Below, piece by piece: positions 35,276-48,361 of a DNA stretch of 64,000 nt; position 1 is the stretch's first letter; every line of letters starts with the position of its first letter. A program made the position numbers and the translations under genes. The DNA comes from Ustulina deusta (lineage: Eukaryota > Ascomycota > Sordariomycetes > Xylariales > Xylariaceae): the NCBI GenBank assembly GCA_023159155.1, contig JAJNNX010000007.1, positions 186,001 to 250,000 of the forward strand, given 5' to 3'. The notes beneath the pieces are model-generated. The model saw only the letters and a list, made by a program, of their open reading frames with translations, ran no database searches and was not told the DNA's origin.

Positions 35276-38200
35276 ACCAACAACATGAAGTCAGTGCAAC
35301 GAGAAAAATCGAGCATGGAATCGGCGTTTTGGATGCATCAACATTTTCGACTTCCTATCAGGCATACACTTTAGACATCTGGAAAATGGGTTGGAGTAGA
35401 CCGGGGTTCGACAATATAAGGATAGAGGCATTTTCACTTACATCACCAAAAAAAGGCTTGGGATTGGAAAATCAGCAGCAGTGGCGGGATCATGGGACAC
35501 GAACTACATACACGTTGGGATAACTGGCTGTCGTGACATCTGGTCTCTTTATCTGGGTCCGCGGGCTCTGGACCCGTTCGCTTTATTTCTTTTGTCGTCA
35601 TGTACCAACACCGCTTTCAATTCTTCATAGACTGCTTATAGAGGAGCTACACAGTTCAACTCTTTCATTGGCATCGCTTTCCATCATTCGGTCGTGCCCC
35701 CCCCCCCCCCCCCCCCCCAATGCCACGCCACGCTAGTTTGAAGCTGTAGGGAATTATGATGGTTAGCTAACCATTGGTCAAGTCCGAACTTAGAAACAAC
35801 AGCTGGGACCCTGGGTGAAACTATGGCACCGTTACACCGGCAGTCTATACGCCTCTCTTAACGAGTCTACTACTGCCTTCTTGAACCTCAAGTTAGAGGT
35901 GGTCTCAGCTGCAGGAGCCTGCTGCCTGCTGCCGGCTATTTGAAGACAAAGGAGCTCTTCCTACGTATTATAGGATGCTTGTAGACTGTCATATAGATAG
36001 TCACTCTTGTCATTATCATCGTCATCGTCATCATCACCATCCGTCAGACCGATTCCATGACACAGAAGTCTTTTATTAGCAGAATCCCCCACGGAGCCAA
36101 CCGGTCCCACCTCTCTAGGCAGCGGAAGGATTATGACCTCGGCCGAAAAGACCCGAGTGTTATATATAAACATTCGAATTACCTACCTGCCCATCAGTAT
36201 ACATAATTAAAATCCCGTCTATTTCGAGTACACACACGCGCCTTGTTACGTATACATATACTAACTAGGTAGACTGGCCAGACTATAAATATGAACTCTT
36301 GGTTAGTCTAAAGCTGGGACCATCTCGTTTAGGTGTGCTGTGCCACAGGCTTGCCTTCCGCACGATATCCGAGTGCGGGCGAGTCAGGCCATACATATTT
36401 CCACCGTCCTGCCTAGATGCACCCCGCCATTGCCCCTCCCCTCGCCGACCGGGGTCGGTTTCCTTGGGGTATGACGGCTTCTTCACCTGACCTAGGTATC
36501 TACACGTTATCTAGTCTACTCACGGTTTATGCAGCTATTATTTGTCTTCGTCAGTGTGCGTGTGTGTGTGTAAGCATTTTTGAATTAGGACTCTGACGTC
36601 GACTTTCTTCTCCCACATACCGAGCCGGCTACCACCTCGCCATGACCAACTTTAAACCCTACAAACAGAATGGCCATTCTCCGTGCGCGGTATTTTACTT
36701 GTTCGTACCCAATTTAGGACTAGGGCCCATGCTGGCGCGTTTGTCTCGAGCTGAAAACCAGCCTAACTAGGGCATTACACCGCACACCGCAACGTTTCGT
36801 AACGGTCGGTCGCGTGCTGGATAGCGCGCAGGACTCCCTATACTGACTCACGCTCGGTCCGACCCGCCTATCCATTTTACAGGCCTACACTAACTACTAG
36901 TAGACGACCTACCTAGTGCGAACATGCTGCCAAGTTCCGAGCTTTTCCTCGGACAATCGGTCGGAAACAGGAGCGAACGGAGACATGATGTTACGGAGAT
37001 GAGCTTGAGCAGTGAATTGATCTTTTTCGCGAACAGACCCTCTCGAAGCGGTCAACGGTTGTGGCTTAAGAGGGCAGGCGGCTTCTAGCTACATGGCCAT
37101 GAGAATCTTCCCCGTGGCTTGAGGGTTCACATGGCAAGGACCATGTTACCTCGATGCTGTACCTATGCTGTGCCGTGCTCACGAATGGTTGGGGCTGCCG
37201 TTCATGCCTGCAAGAGAAGGGTGAAGGGCAATGGAGCGCACGTGCACGCGACTCGGTCACATCTCCGATGGTTCGAAGGCTAGTCTCGCGCACAATCACG
37301 AAGTGAAGCAGGGGATCTACTGGGTCGTCGAGATGTGCGGTGTGACAGTGCCGCCTGCATCGGAATCATGCGCATGCAGCCCTCAGCTAGCCATCTGGGG
37401 TCTGGTGGTGCGGATCGGGTCGGTTGCAGCCCGTTATCAGCGTGGCTGCATCGCATCGCATCCGATACAGGATCCAGAACACAGAATACCATGACCACCT
37501 AGCAAAGACGGTTGTATCAAGAATAACGATGAGGTCGGAATATGTGCCTGCATGGAAGACTTGGGTAGGTGGCGTGGTGGGTGAATAGCGGTGTCACCTG
37601 TGAGGCTGGCCAACACCTTTCTTTACCAATCAATCAGTCGATCAATCGATCAATCGGTTAAGAGTAAGTAAATAAGCAAGTGCACTATCCGTTATCTTCC
37701 AGCGTCGGACATGGAAAGAAAATACATGTAACTGGCCAGACTGCCGGATCGAATGTGACACTCATCAACATCAAGGTTGTGCGACCAACGGCATCGGGCA
37801 TCGTGGACATACAGTATCTAGAATCTGCTGATGCCAACGTCTCGACTTCTGGAGTGGGGTTGGATGAAACAGATTGGCGACTGATCCCTGCCTTGACCAA
37901 GATAGGAAATATCCTGGACCGCCGAACACCAACCCACCTTCTGTGTCCAATACCGAGCACTGCGTTACTTATCTCTCGCATGGTGTATTTATCTATGCGA
38001 CCTATACTACCCAGTAGTAGGTATATTGCCGTTAGATACTACCAAGCACAAGCATCTGCAATAATTGCCCTTTCTATTTCGTGATACTGGGTTTCTCGTG
38101 CTACTCAAAACACCACCCTGGCGCACTTGGGGATTTTATATGTAGATTGTGTCTTGGGATGCTGGCTTGCGTGCGGAATGCAACCGAGAACTCCAGACAC

Positions 38201-38283
38201 ACGCTTCAAGGCCTGCAACGCGCAACGGACTATCCCAAGAACATAGCAGCATCCTTGCGCTTCTCACTATCATCCAGCGCAAT
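35276..38283. other. intergenic stretch, no gene seen
   Basis: 3 kb with only short overlapping frames. It contains a run of 22 C at 35697-35718, a GT-rich run near 36555-36575 and an ATCA/ATCG tetranucleotide run near 37625-37660. A frame at 37680-38084 begins with GTG and matches nothing. The last bases form the promoter of the MFS gene. Confidence 0.5.
35697..35718. repeat. homopolymer run of C (22)
   Basis: An uninterrupted run of 22 C. Its length is likely variable or imprecisely sequenced. Confidence 0.8.
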
Positions 38284-40001
38284 ATGACACAGGAAGAAGA
38301 GGAACAACAGCAACAACGACGCGGTGACTCGCTGGACGACGCTTCAGAGCTTGCGTCTTTACTGCCAGACTCGCCAGAGGGGCCGCGACATCGACGACAT
38401 GGGGACAGCCTCTCCATCTCGTCGATAGCTTCTTCCATTTCCGGCATCCGCGTGCCCAGACCTCGCCATGCCCCCAATGTCACTACCGTTCTTTACTTCA
38501 TAACATTTATCGCCTCGTACTCGGGCGGCTTTATCGAACTGCCCTTGACGCGCCTGATCGAGGACATCCTCTGTCACGACTATTACGATGTGGAGAGTTT
38601 GACCACGCCCATCGACGAGAGCCTCTGCAAGGAGGACTCGATTCAAAAGGAGCTTGCCTACCTCTTAGCCGTCCAGTCCACCTTGTATTCTGTCGTGGCC
38701 TTCGTCGCTGCCTTTCCGTGGGGACTGGCAGCCGATAAGTCCGTGCTTGGTTCGCCCTGCCCCGAGACGTAATTGCTCCCCTCGCTGACGCGCTCTCAGA
38801 ATCGGGAGGAAACCTATCGTGGCAGTGGCCATGACGGGACTATTAGTCGGGGCCTTGATAGAACTGGCAGTAGTATACTGGAGTGACGTGTTTCCAATTA
38901 CCGCGATTTGGGCCTCATCCGCTGGCCAGCTCATCGGCGGCGGCAACGGCGTCTTGATCGCCGTGGTGCTCAGCATGATCGCGGATGCGACAACCGAGGA
39001 GGACAGGTTTGTCCACACTTCATTCGAAGTAGATTTGACCTCGCGCCACTTAGCTAAGCTGCTATGCATCTGACAGGGCCATCGCATTCCTGCGCACACA
39101 CGTCGCGAGTCTCTGCGGAAACCTACTGTCGCCATCGCTCGCGGGACTCGTAATGGAAAAGGCCGGTCCCTGGGTTGCGCCTTTGATCGGCATAGGCCTC
39201 TTCTCCCTCGGCGGGATTGCCTTCTTCTTTCTCCCCGAGACCCGGCCGCGTAAGGAGCCCTCGCAAGAGTCGCGTGATATCTCTGGTTCTGGCTCGACAA
39301 TATCCCAGATCTTCGGCCAGTTCCTGGATTCCCTGAGTATCCTCAAATCCCCGTCCCTGATCCTCCTCTTTCTAACCGCTCTATGCTCGATGCCGGTCAT
39401 GGATTCGACGCTGCAGTTCTTGAACCAGTTCGTTTCGAAACGATACGAGATCAAGATAGCGCAGACCGGATACGTACAGAGCACATATGGTGTCGCTAGC
39501 ATCATCATGACCCTCATCATCTTACCTTGGATCTCGGGCGTGCTCATAGACCCTGCCACGCCCGCTAGATATAGAGCCAAGGACGAACACTACCGTGATC
39601 TGTCCCTAGCCCGCTGGTCTTACGCAGTTCTATTCCTAGGCGCCCTCACGCTCGGGATATCCCCGACACTAAGCGGTTTCGTCTTCGGCCTGATCCTCAT
39701 GGCCGTCGGATCTGGCTTCGGGAGTCTCTCGAAAAGCCTGATGAGTATATACGTAGATCCGGAGCACCGGTCCCGACTCTTCAGTCTCGTGGGCATGGTC
39801 GAGGTCCTCGGTAGCGTGTTCTCTCAACCTCTCCTTGCCGGGCTCTTCTCCCTGGGACTAAGATGGCATGGGGCGTGGATCGGCCTCCCTTACCTCGGCC
39901 TATCGGCCCTGATTGCGCTTTCGGGCGCTCTGCTTCTCTTCGTGAGGATACCTCGGACTAACAGCGCTACGTCGGCTTCGAGGGATACCGAGGATGTGTG
40001 A
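38284..40001 (+). CDS. major facilitator superfamily transporter
   Basis: Three exons, 38284-38738, 38800-39006 and 39077-40001 (introns 61 and 70 nt), encode 528 residues. The first 60 residues are hydrophilic, Gln/Glu/Ser-rich and cytosolic. Membrane helices begin at VLYFITFIASYSGGFIELP. The diagnostic MFS loop 2-3 motif is restored by the first splice as GLAADKIGRKPI. There follow GQLIGGGNGVLIAVVLSMIAD and REDRA-like loop EEDRAIAFLRTHV, then a central loop and a second half ending in LLLFVRIPR. About twelve helices are expected. The pattern fits DHA1-like or proton-coupled-folate-type relatives in fungi; substrate unknown. It is convergent with the regulator gene downstream. Confidence 0.88.
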
Positions 40002-40708
40002 TTTTGGACTTCCACAGACACATAGATTGACGCCACGGCGTAGCAACACAACATAGCGGAAGCGTGGGATACACAGCACCAGCGTGTTGTTCTTCTTCTC
40101 CTTATTATTATTTCGGGGAATTGGATACGGTTCTCTCCCCCCCCCTCCAGCCGCGGCGACGGTTAGATATGGGTAGCATTTTTTGGGAGGCGTTCATTTC
40201 GGGCGGCGCAGGAAATCTAAAGTAGATAGATAGGTCCACGTGGATCATGACAAGGACCAACGTAAATGAGTGTTTGGCTCTCGATGCGCTTGCAACCCGG
40301 TCCCATCGAAAGCAAGGAAAAGATAAGCGGGCAACATATCAACCACTATCAAGCTGGCGTTGAGATCCGTGATTTTTGGACATGCGCGTGCGTGATAGGT
40401 CAGATATAGTATATATACATATATGCATGGTCCCCCAACCTGCAGGAAGTGCTTGCAAGTCAGAACTCCATACGCATCGTCAACATGGGGATTTATAACC
40501 AAAGGTACTATAAAATATAAAAGACTCTATGAATTTCCAAGCCGCCGACCTTCTCACGAATTGAGACATGAGAAAAAAATATAAAAAGTAAAAAAGTAAA
40601 AAAAGGTAAAAGAACCTCCGACTTCTAGAAACGCCAGCCCATGCCCATGCAGATCACGATAATCCATCCCATTTTTACCCGCCTGATTCGACCCAACAAC
40701 AACAACTA

Positions 40709-40743
<35 letters not shown>

Positions 40744-40832
40744 GACATCGTCCCATCCCATTCGCACAACCTCTCTAAACGCGACCGAGGCTCGTCCCCA
40801 ACTGCGCCAGGACACCCACCTAGCCAACTAAC
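40002..40832. other. convergent 3' region with microsatellite
   Basis: Tail-to-tail gap between the MFS and regulator genes. It should hold both 3' untranslated regions, an A-rich stretch at about 40565-40610 and a CAT microsatellite. Confidence 0.55.
40711..40743. repeat. (CAT)11 microsatellite
   Basis: Eleven uninterrupted copies of CAT just downstream of the regulator stop codon. Confidence 0.9.
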
Positions 40833-43800
40833 CTACCCGCCCACGGCGCAGAGCAGGGCGTCGTCGCGCAGCGCGTCGAGGAGGATGCGCGCCGTCTCCT
40901 CGTCGCCGTTTTCCTCGTCGTCCCACGCGCGCTCGATCCAGTCCGCCTCCCTGCCGGCGTCGTCGTCCCCGTACATGTCGCGGAGGGGGGCGGCGGCTGC
41001 ATTCGCGCCGCTCCTGTCCGCGTCGCCGCCGTCTCCGTCTCCGTCGTCGTCGTCTGTCCGGAGCGCGTATGCGGCCGTCAGCGCGTAGTCGATGTCGATG
41101 TCGAGGCCCGCGGGCCCGCCCTCGACGAAGGCGTCGTGCATTTCCGCGTCTGCGGCTGCGTTGGCGGGTGGCGGGGCGGGGAGGAAGGCGGATTCGGAGG
41201 TCTTCTGCTGCTGCTGCTGCTCGTTGGCGTTGGGGTCGAGGGCCCCGGCGGAGGAATTCATGTCCGTCGAGTCCGGAGACGCCGACGAGTCTTCGTCGGA
41301 CGACACCGAGTGCACGGTGCCGGGCTGGATGTGCGCCGTCGGATCTGGTGCGAAGACGGCTGCGGTCGCCGAGGTGCTGGAGAAGGGGGGCGGCGCTGGC
41401 GGCGTTCGCGGATGACGCCCCGCGAGGAGGGCTCGGATCGGGCTGAACCCGTGCGCGAAGAGGCCGCGGAGCTTGACGGGGAAGTCAGTCTCTTTGGCCA
41501 GTCTGCCTTTGCTGATGCTGATGTCCATGGTCATGGAGAGGCGCAGATAGGAACCGGGGTGAGAGGCTAATATGTCCGTCCAGTCGGAGATAATGGGTTG
41601 CATGCTGCTCGGAGGATCCTGTGGCGACGCCATGATCGATGATGGAGTATTTGTGGGGTTACTCGGGGGGTCGATCTGTGCGAGATTGACGATGTGCCGT
41701 ATCGTCTCGCTAATGTAGTCCACGCCGTCGTACTGTGGCTGATACGTCTTCATGGCCTCAATGAGGATGTTGAGTCTCTGCTGTTTGAGCGCTGTCCGCC
41801 TCTTCTCATCCGGAGTCGCTCTGCTTTGCTTGTTCTGGGATAAGAGTTTCACATCGATAATATGTAGCACCAATGGCATTGCCGTGCATGATATTCTAGA
41901 CAAAGAGTCAGCGTATGCCTCAGTCCTGTTGGTCTTCAATGGTCACTTACGCGCTGATGGGCAGCCAACGGGCGAGACGCCGTTGTATTAATTCATTCAG
42001 ACATTCTGTCACGCCACAAGCAGCATCCTGTAGCTCATCTCGGCTTTCATAGACGTTCGAGAATCCGCGGACGCTGTTGCTTAGATTCGACGAGGCAGAT
42101 GCCATGGCTGCCTGCAACACCTCATGATGACACAGTGCTGCTCGTGCAGAACTGGGAGGTAGTTGTAAGTGACTAGCCGTTGAAGGCCGTTCCCGGGAAG
42201 GCGAGGACTTACTGGTAGAACATGTACATCAGATTCGTATATAGTATTACCGAATCATGCTGGAGGTGTTTATCTCCTGACGTTTTGCTCGATGCACTAT
42301 CTCCACCGGACTTGGGGAAGCGAAGAGTCGTTGCTTTGTACCATCTCCTCAATGCTGCTTTGGATTGCCGTACTTTTTCGGCGCCTTCCACCCCGTTGTG
42401 TCTACCCCAGCCCGGGACATCATCGAGAGGAAAGACGAGGGTTAGTAGATCCGTCAGTACAGAGCAAAGCTCGCCAAGGTGAACAAATATCTCGACCAGT
42501 CGTCGCTTGGTCTCTGAATTATACACCTTCGACAGTCCGACTTCATCCGCAAGGTCCGAGCATCCAAAGCCGCCATTTGAGCCAACGTCAAAATGGGCTC
42601 GAGATACCTGAATGCTCCGACGCATGCCGAGGGAAATTAAACGGTCACGGATAAGGCAGCACCACCACAGACGCTTCAGGGAATTTTGTTTCTTGTACTC
42701 TATTGGCTCTGTTACAGGAGAAAACGTGGGCATGACCGAGTACATGTGTGCCTCTGCACTCTTCGCGTTCTGTATCGCAACACCAAGCCAAGTCGTGTTG
42801 GGCTTCTTCGTTGCGAGTGACCAGTTCGGGGCCCAGTAGGTAAGCAGCAGCGCAGCTTGGGCGAGGCAGACGAGGGATGATTCGGTATCGAAGTCGAATA
42901 AGAGCTGCTTTTGTCAGATTGAGGATGCCACTTTTAGGTAGATATTGTAAATACCTTGGTGCGCCGATATAAGGTCGCTCTCGCAGTGCGAATATCTGGG
43001 AACCCGAGGGATTTAATGCTGGTTTTCGACACAAACTACGAAATTAGCCTTATAGCTTGGAGAAATTTGAAGGAAAAAAATCAGACTTACATTACAACAA
43101 GAGAACAACATCGCTTGGAAGACAAGCAGAGACATCTTTTCGCCCGGCTTTCCGCTACCTTGATAACAGTAGAGATTCCAAAAATCGCCTTCGTTGAGGA
43201 ACGGCAGCAAGGGGTGAACATGCAGGAAATACTGCTGCATGAATTCATCGAGGATTGCTCTGGTGGGTATTCTGAGGCATCCTTGGGAGTCAAGATAATT
43301 CACGTCTTGTGGCATCACATTATGGAGATTGCCAATGGAAATGAACGGATAATACGAGAATGTGATATCCGCATTAACCACAACTTGCTGCTCACCGACC
43401 CAAAGGGGAATCTCTGGGTTTCCTACTGGGTCGAAACTCTGCATTGGTATTGATGAGGTGTCTGTCAAGTTGGTTAGGAGGACATCATACGAGATTCGGT
43501 TTCTACTCACTATTAAATGCTTGCGTTGCGCTGAGTGGCCGGTTGAATGACTGCGGATGCCCACTCAACCCGGCAGACGATTGCTGCCCTTGTTGCGTTT
43601 CTGCCTGTTTGTTTTTCCCCGAGCCGGACACGTGTGATGCATGCATATTCTCAGCAGTGCGAGGATCGTTAACAAGTTCCGCCTGTGGTGAAGTAGGCTC
43701 GCCGTTAGCCCCTAGAGTAACGGCATCATCCGTCATACTTTCGTGGCTACAATCATCGATATGGTCATGTTGGCGAAAATCGAGCACGTTGCCTTCACGT

Positions 43801-44067
43801 TCTCCTTTTCGGCTAAGGTGGAACTGTCAATGGCAAACGAACAATCTTACGTGGAAATGGCACAACTCACAATCTCGAGGCCCGACTTGTAACCACACAA
43901 GCCTCATCGTCAAGATAGCAATTCATACACGGCCTCCCCCTCTGGGATACATCGCAGCGTACTTTGCGAGCGCGACAGGAAAGGCATGCCTTGGGTGCTC
44001 TCTTTCGTGTCTTATGGGGATGTCGGGCCGTGCGTGCTACAGGCTCCAACGTTGCTACTGATGCCAT
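40833..44067 (-). CDS. Zn(II)2Cys6 transcription factor, cutinase transcription factor 1 beta-like
   Basis: Seven exons in transcript order: 44067-43871, 43812-43511, 43461-43091, 43035-42955, 42904-42213, 42151-41951, 41895-40833; all phases agree, giving 968 residues. The zinc cluster is at residues 28-57 (Cys 28, 31, 38, 47, 50, 57; KACLSCRARKVRCDVSQRG), close to the form I recall for CTF1-beta proteins. The fungal-specific regulatory domain includes FMQQYFLHVHPLLPFLNE, IRTARATLYRRTK, LTYWAPNW and SLKRLWWCCLIRDR. The C-terminal third is low-complexity: Pro-rich, a Gln run (CAG repeats near 41207-41222) and a long Asp/Gly/Ala acidic region that may activate. CTF1-type factors control cutinase or lipid genes; direct targets here are inference. 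Confidence 0.87.
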
Positions 44068-45322
44068 TATTATCGCGGGGCATCGGAAAGAAGACAAAAT
44101 GGTGGTGATGAAAGGTTTCAACACCCTAGAAAGAAACTTGGAAACCGAGAAGATGGTTAAAGACCAATGTTGGGGAAGCGCATGGGATGTGGGGCAACTC
44201 CAACAGACTAAAGGAGCGGCTTGGACGGACTTGGACGGACTCTGGGGTTTGACGGGGATATCTGGGGTCTGGACTAGGCAGTGATAGCTTAAGTACTTAG
44301 TTGATGATGTCCCACCTCGGGACTGTTTAGTAATACCATTCAGCGCCAGCGTGTGGCGGGAAAAAGCCTCGACAATATTTACTGGAGTTACGGAGTGCAT
44401 ATCTTGGCTCGGACTCTTCGCCCTCTGAAGGCCTGGCTGTCCGCCGGTGATGCCGGACTCGGGAATAGCTAAAGCCGCTAAGTAGTATAGGTGGTCTTTA
44501 CCTAGGGATACCTCAAAGGCAGGGGATGCAATCTACACTAAGGACTCAATACGGGTATCAGTAACCGCAATGACCCTTGTCGATCGATATACCTATAGCA
44601 CTGTGTGTATGAGTACGCCGTATCTGGTGTAGTGTCCAGCATCGATTCATGCCGTAACAGGTTGGCTGGGCTTGATGAAAATGCATAGTGTACCGGTACG
44701 GTACACTACACAACCTACTTATAAGGGGTTGGATCCAGTTGAGCGGCTACTTAACACCTACCCACTCGACCTTCTCATTCGATGAATAGCGTAGAGACTA
44801 TAAAATCAACTCCTATGCACCGTGGACGAGAAATCGGAGCGTGCGACTACTTGAAAGGACTGGTAAACGAAACTACACTACAAGAAAGTATTACGGTTGG
44901 CTTAGTCATGCCCAAGTGACTTCGTTATCTGTCTCTTCAATTTTTCTCGACGGATTATGCCGATTGGGCAATGGCAAAATTCTCGTCTGCGTGTGTTGTC
45001 AGACAGAAAGGCATTGTCGGTTGCTGTTAAGTCACCGGCTATCGGTTATGAAGGTCGGTACTTGTCTTATAGCCTAAACATCTCAAGTCTTCACGGCTGC
45101 TACCAGGTGTCATAATTGATAGCAAAAGCAAGCGAGACTCTGGGCGGGATGCATATGCATGAGATAGGTTGTTAAGGACTGACCTATAAGTTTGTCGAAT
45201 CGAGTAACAAACAAGCTCGGAGACGAGCCCGGAAACAAGCGCTGAGCGTCTTTGCAACCCAGGAACCTGCCTGCTACACTTAGTGCAAGCGAGCCATAAT
45301 TTCAAGAGTGACCAAGGTCTGC
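44068..45322. other. intergenic stretch
   Basis: Promoter side of the regulator and tail of the DUF3176 gene. It contains a 10-nt direct duplication (TTGGACGGAC) near 44221-44241 and a near-perfect inverted repeat at 44687-44707. No gene is seen. Confidence 0.5.
44687..44707. repeat. short inverted repeat
   Basis: AGTGTACCG and its reverse complement CGGTACACT flank three bases (GTA). The site is intergenic; function unknown. Confidence 0.5.
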
Positions 45323-47644
45323 TCAATGGTATCTCGGCTCAGCAAATATCCATTCACCATTATCCTGACGAATCAACTCAACCTCTGTGTGGCCGACACG
45401 GCGATTGAGCCCCTTAGGCACATCCATTCCATCGCGAACTTGCGCATGGATAGTGTCCGAGACATGGCAGAACAGCATCTAGACAATGCAAGTCAGTATT
45501 TGTTCATTACACTGCTATGAATGCCCGAGGTGTTTCGGACATAATGTAGTGTATGCAGGAGAAGGCAGGGGTAAAAATCGCCGAAATGAGCAAATCCTTC
45601 CTTCTGAGCCGTGCGTGGAGAGGGATTAGGCAAACGGCTCACAGGAAGCGAATCCGTCTTCCACGCGCAAACTTGATCCCGTGCCGTTTTCTAGACGGTT
45701 TCCATGAGATATAAGAAGGCAAAAATCATAAGGGAGACTGGGTAGGCTACCCAGTACCAGTTTACTTTAACGGATGGAGCCACGATATACGCCGTTCCGC
45801 TATACTCGAGGTTGCTGCTGGGCCGCACGGTACCGGTGAGCTGGATATCTCGGGTCAAGCTGAGCGCGAGCCTTGATATCCAACCAGAGAGGTCGGATTT
45901 AGTGGCTGCCTCCATGGCCTGTATCCAGTCAGTATCATAAATCATGGCACCCGCCACTTGGGAAGCGTTTCCCAGCGTTAGTTTATCCATGAAAGCCCTT
46001 AAGGTTTCGAGAGAGTCCGACGGCACTGAGTAGCGCGTATGCTGTTCGGCGTTCATTTCTGGCGGAACGTCCAAGAAAACATATTCGCCATAATGAGCGC
46101 TACTCTTTGGTGCGAAGTCCGACGTTGACCATTCTCCCGTCACAGACCGGCTCACGACTCCATTTGTAACTGTCACTTTATAGCTCTTAAGGCAGAACCA
46201 TAGCCCGCACTGATATGCCTGAACCGTATTGTCCTGGGGCGTTTTTGCTGACGACATGATGTCAAAGATGGAGATGATCGCTTTGGAGCTTGTACTGGGG
46301 AACGTTGGAGATCCATTCGAGGGCGCGACTGTGAAATGATATTCGAAGGGAACGCCCGCCTGATCATATATGGAAGTGCCTGAAGGCATCGAGTACGTGC
46401 ACCCATTCTGTAAATCGCACAATGTGCTGAAAAGCGACTCAGTACAGGCGCCGCAGACTGCTAGTGATGGGAAAACTGGCCAACTACAGTTCGCCGTCTC
46501 GCAGGACACGGGTGCATCCGAGACAGCAGCAGTAGCGATGATGCCGTCGTACACGGCGGCCTTTGTCGAAAGCATCAAGGACGTTTCTTCGAAAAGTTAG
46601 CCAAGGACAAAACGCAGGTCCAGATACGACAAAGGATTTTACCGCCGAAAGTGTTAGAGGCAATATTGTGCCACTTGCAACGGGTTGAGTTAGTAATCGT
46701 CATCCTAAGCCAAGTCTATAGGTGTTCCACGAGCGTGGGGCGTGGAACATTCCTGACACATGATTGTTGAGAAGGAGCCTTTGTTTTTAAAAGACCAGGG
46801 CAAGAAAAAGACCTAGGGAAACCTACAGTCTCGGACCGTGGAGGCGGCGGCGCTGGGTCGGCGTTCAAGCTCGCCCTGTCAGCAAGTGCGGTCGGGATCT
46901 CGGAATACGTGACCATCTGAGAAGAGAAGGTTTCAAAGCCCTGGATTAGAATCGTGATTAAGGAACCGACACAGGCGAAATGGCTGTACTAGTGAGTAAA
47001 AGGCGAAAGAAGCGTAGGCACGTCACGAACCTTGCTTTCATGCGCCAAAGGAGTACAATTGCTCCATACAAACCACGCGAAGCTTCATCGAACATCTTGA
47101 AGTCCTCGAGCTTTGCTTCTGTGTTTCCTTTTCGGAAACCTGATACCCAGATCCATGCCCCTTGGCCAACACAGGTTTCGACGATAGCTTTCAGAGCGAG
47201 ACGGTAGACAGACATAATAGCTATCAGGATTGTGCTTAGTCGTATATTATTGTTCCAACTTGGCTCAACTCTACCGTTGAAGGTGCCCAGGAGGACGACC
47301 AGCGCTGTGGCGGCGGCGAGGCAGACGAGGCTATAAGAAACACGAAGTCAGAAGTTACATCTCATATTCGTCATTTTTCCTTGCTCGAGAGCATTCAGTA
47401 GCGTGGAGTTTCCATATGGGAATAAGAACCCTGCCAAATCAGGAAATCTGGGAATTCAGAATGCTCACCAGTACATATACTCTTCCTGCCACTAAGCGAG
47501 GGTTGAGTGTAGAGTACGTCCAAACTCTTGTACAGATGGTATCGGGTCACTATCCGGAAGGCTGCCCGCATCAGATTCGGCGTCGCTGGCGATGTCTTTT
47601 CTGCCATTTTGGGGTGGCCAGATACAAACACTTGGAGGTGACAT
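45323..47644 (-). pseudogene. DUF3176 membrane protein with in-frame stop codon(s)
   Basis: Proposed exons in transcript order: 47644-47534, 47491-47469, 47330-47031, 46983-46827, 46673-46643, 46586-45643, 45478-45323; phases agree and total 574 codons, the normal family size. N-terminal landmarks: WQEEYMYCLVCLAAATALVV, EDFKMFDEASRGLYGAIVLL, HFACVGSLITILIQGFETFS. An extracellular Cys-rich part follows (SCETANCSWPVFPSLAVCGAC). Near the end is the conserved membrane segment NWYWVAYPVSLMIFAFLYL. Directly after it, a TAG at 45691-45693 interrupts the frame. The family C-terminus continues beyond it (VCAWKTDSLP, then HAQVRDGMDVPKGL) with a proper intron. A second in-frame TAG at 47492-47494 is avoided only by assuming a 42-nt intron. 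Without readthrough the product ends at about 505 residues. Confidence 0.75.
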
Positions 47645-48361
47645 GATGGCAACAGATGTCCTGTTTTTCCGAGGCCCGGGGGAGGTAATGTAACTCTCTG
47701 GGCCACTGAGGTTGGGGCTAGAGCATATCTCAAATAAGCTGAATCAAGTGGCTCGATGGAAAGATGCAGGAGGTGATTATTCGAGATACAGGTATCAAGA
47801 GGGAGGGAGAGATGATCGGAGAGAGGTGAGGCTTTCGTCGGGTATAACGCGAAGGCTGCATTGGTATTGGCTTACGGATGCCCAGACAAGGTGCCTACCT
47901 ACTGTGCAGATCGTACAGGAGCCTACCTGCCCAAACTCACGATATTAGAGTAACTGGCAGTAGCGTCTGTGATTGACGTTGCGGTTGTGTTCATGCTTGG
48001 CAAGAGTAACTGGGGGGACCTTGGAAATCCCGGCCCTAGCGTGAGGAGAGAGAAGAAGAAAGAATAAGATCCATGAATATGGCAAGAAAAGTGCAATTGG
48101 AAATTGTTTATCTTTATACAGGTGGTATGGGCTGAAATGGCAATGACGGGATGTTTCTCAACGAGGCATGTAAGTTGCCAGGTATAGTGAGTGTCACAGG
48201 GGGGCGCTAAGCGACGACAACAGCTACCTTAACACTTAAACCCCGCGAATCAACGCTTCGCCGCGCTTTATGGTTGAAGTACGCACAACACAACTCGTAC
48301 CAGTCTTCCCCGCAGCCGAGAGCTACCTCGGCCCATTGAGACCAGATCTTCGCAGAGTACA
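47645..48361. promoter_or_regulatory. shared upstream region of DUF3176 and agmatinase genes
   Basis: 717 bp between divergent starts. A 78-codon frame at 47712-47948 has no features and is treated as noise. No specific operator can be read. Confidence 0.4.

Noticed and set aside
37680..38084. 134-codon frame starting with GTG
   Set aside because: There is no ATG, the opposite strand is also open, and no family is recognised.
41069..41570. Arg-rich and Gly-rich plus-strand frames
   Set aside because: Antisense of the GC-rich, low-complexity C-terminus of the regulator.
45308..45520. 70-codon plus-strand frame
   Set aside because: Antisense of the last DUF3176 exon.
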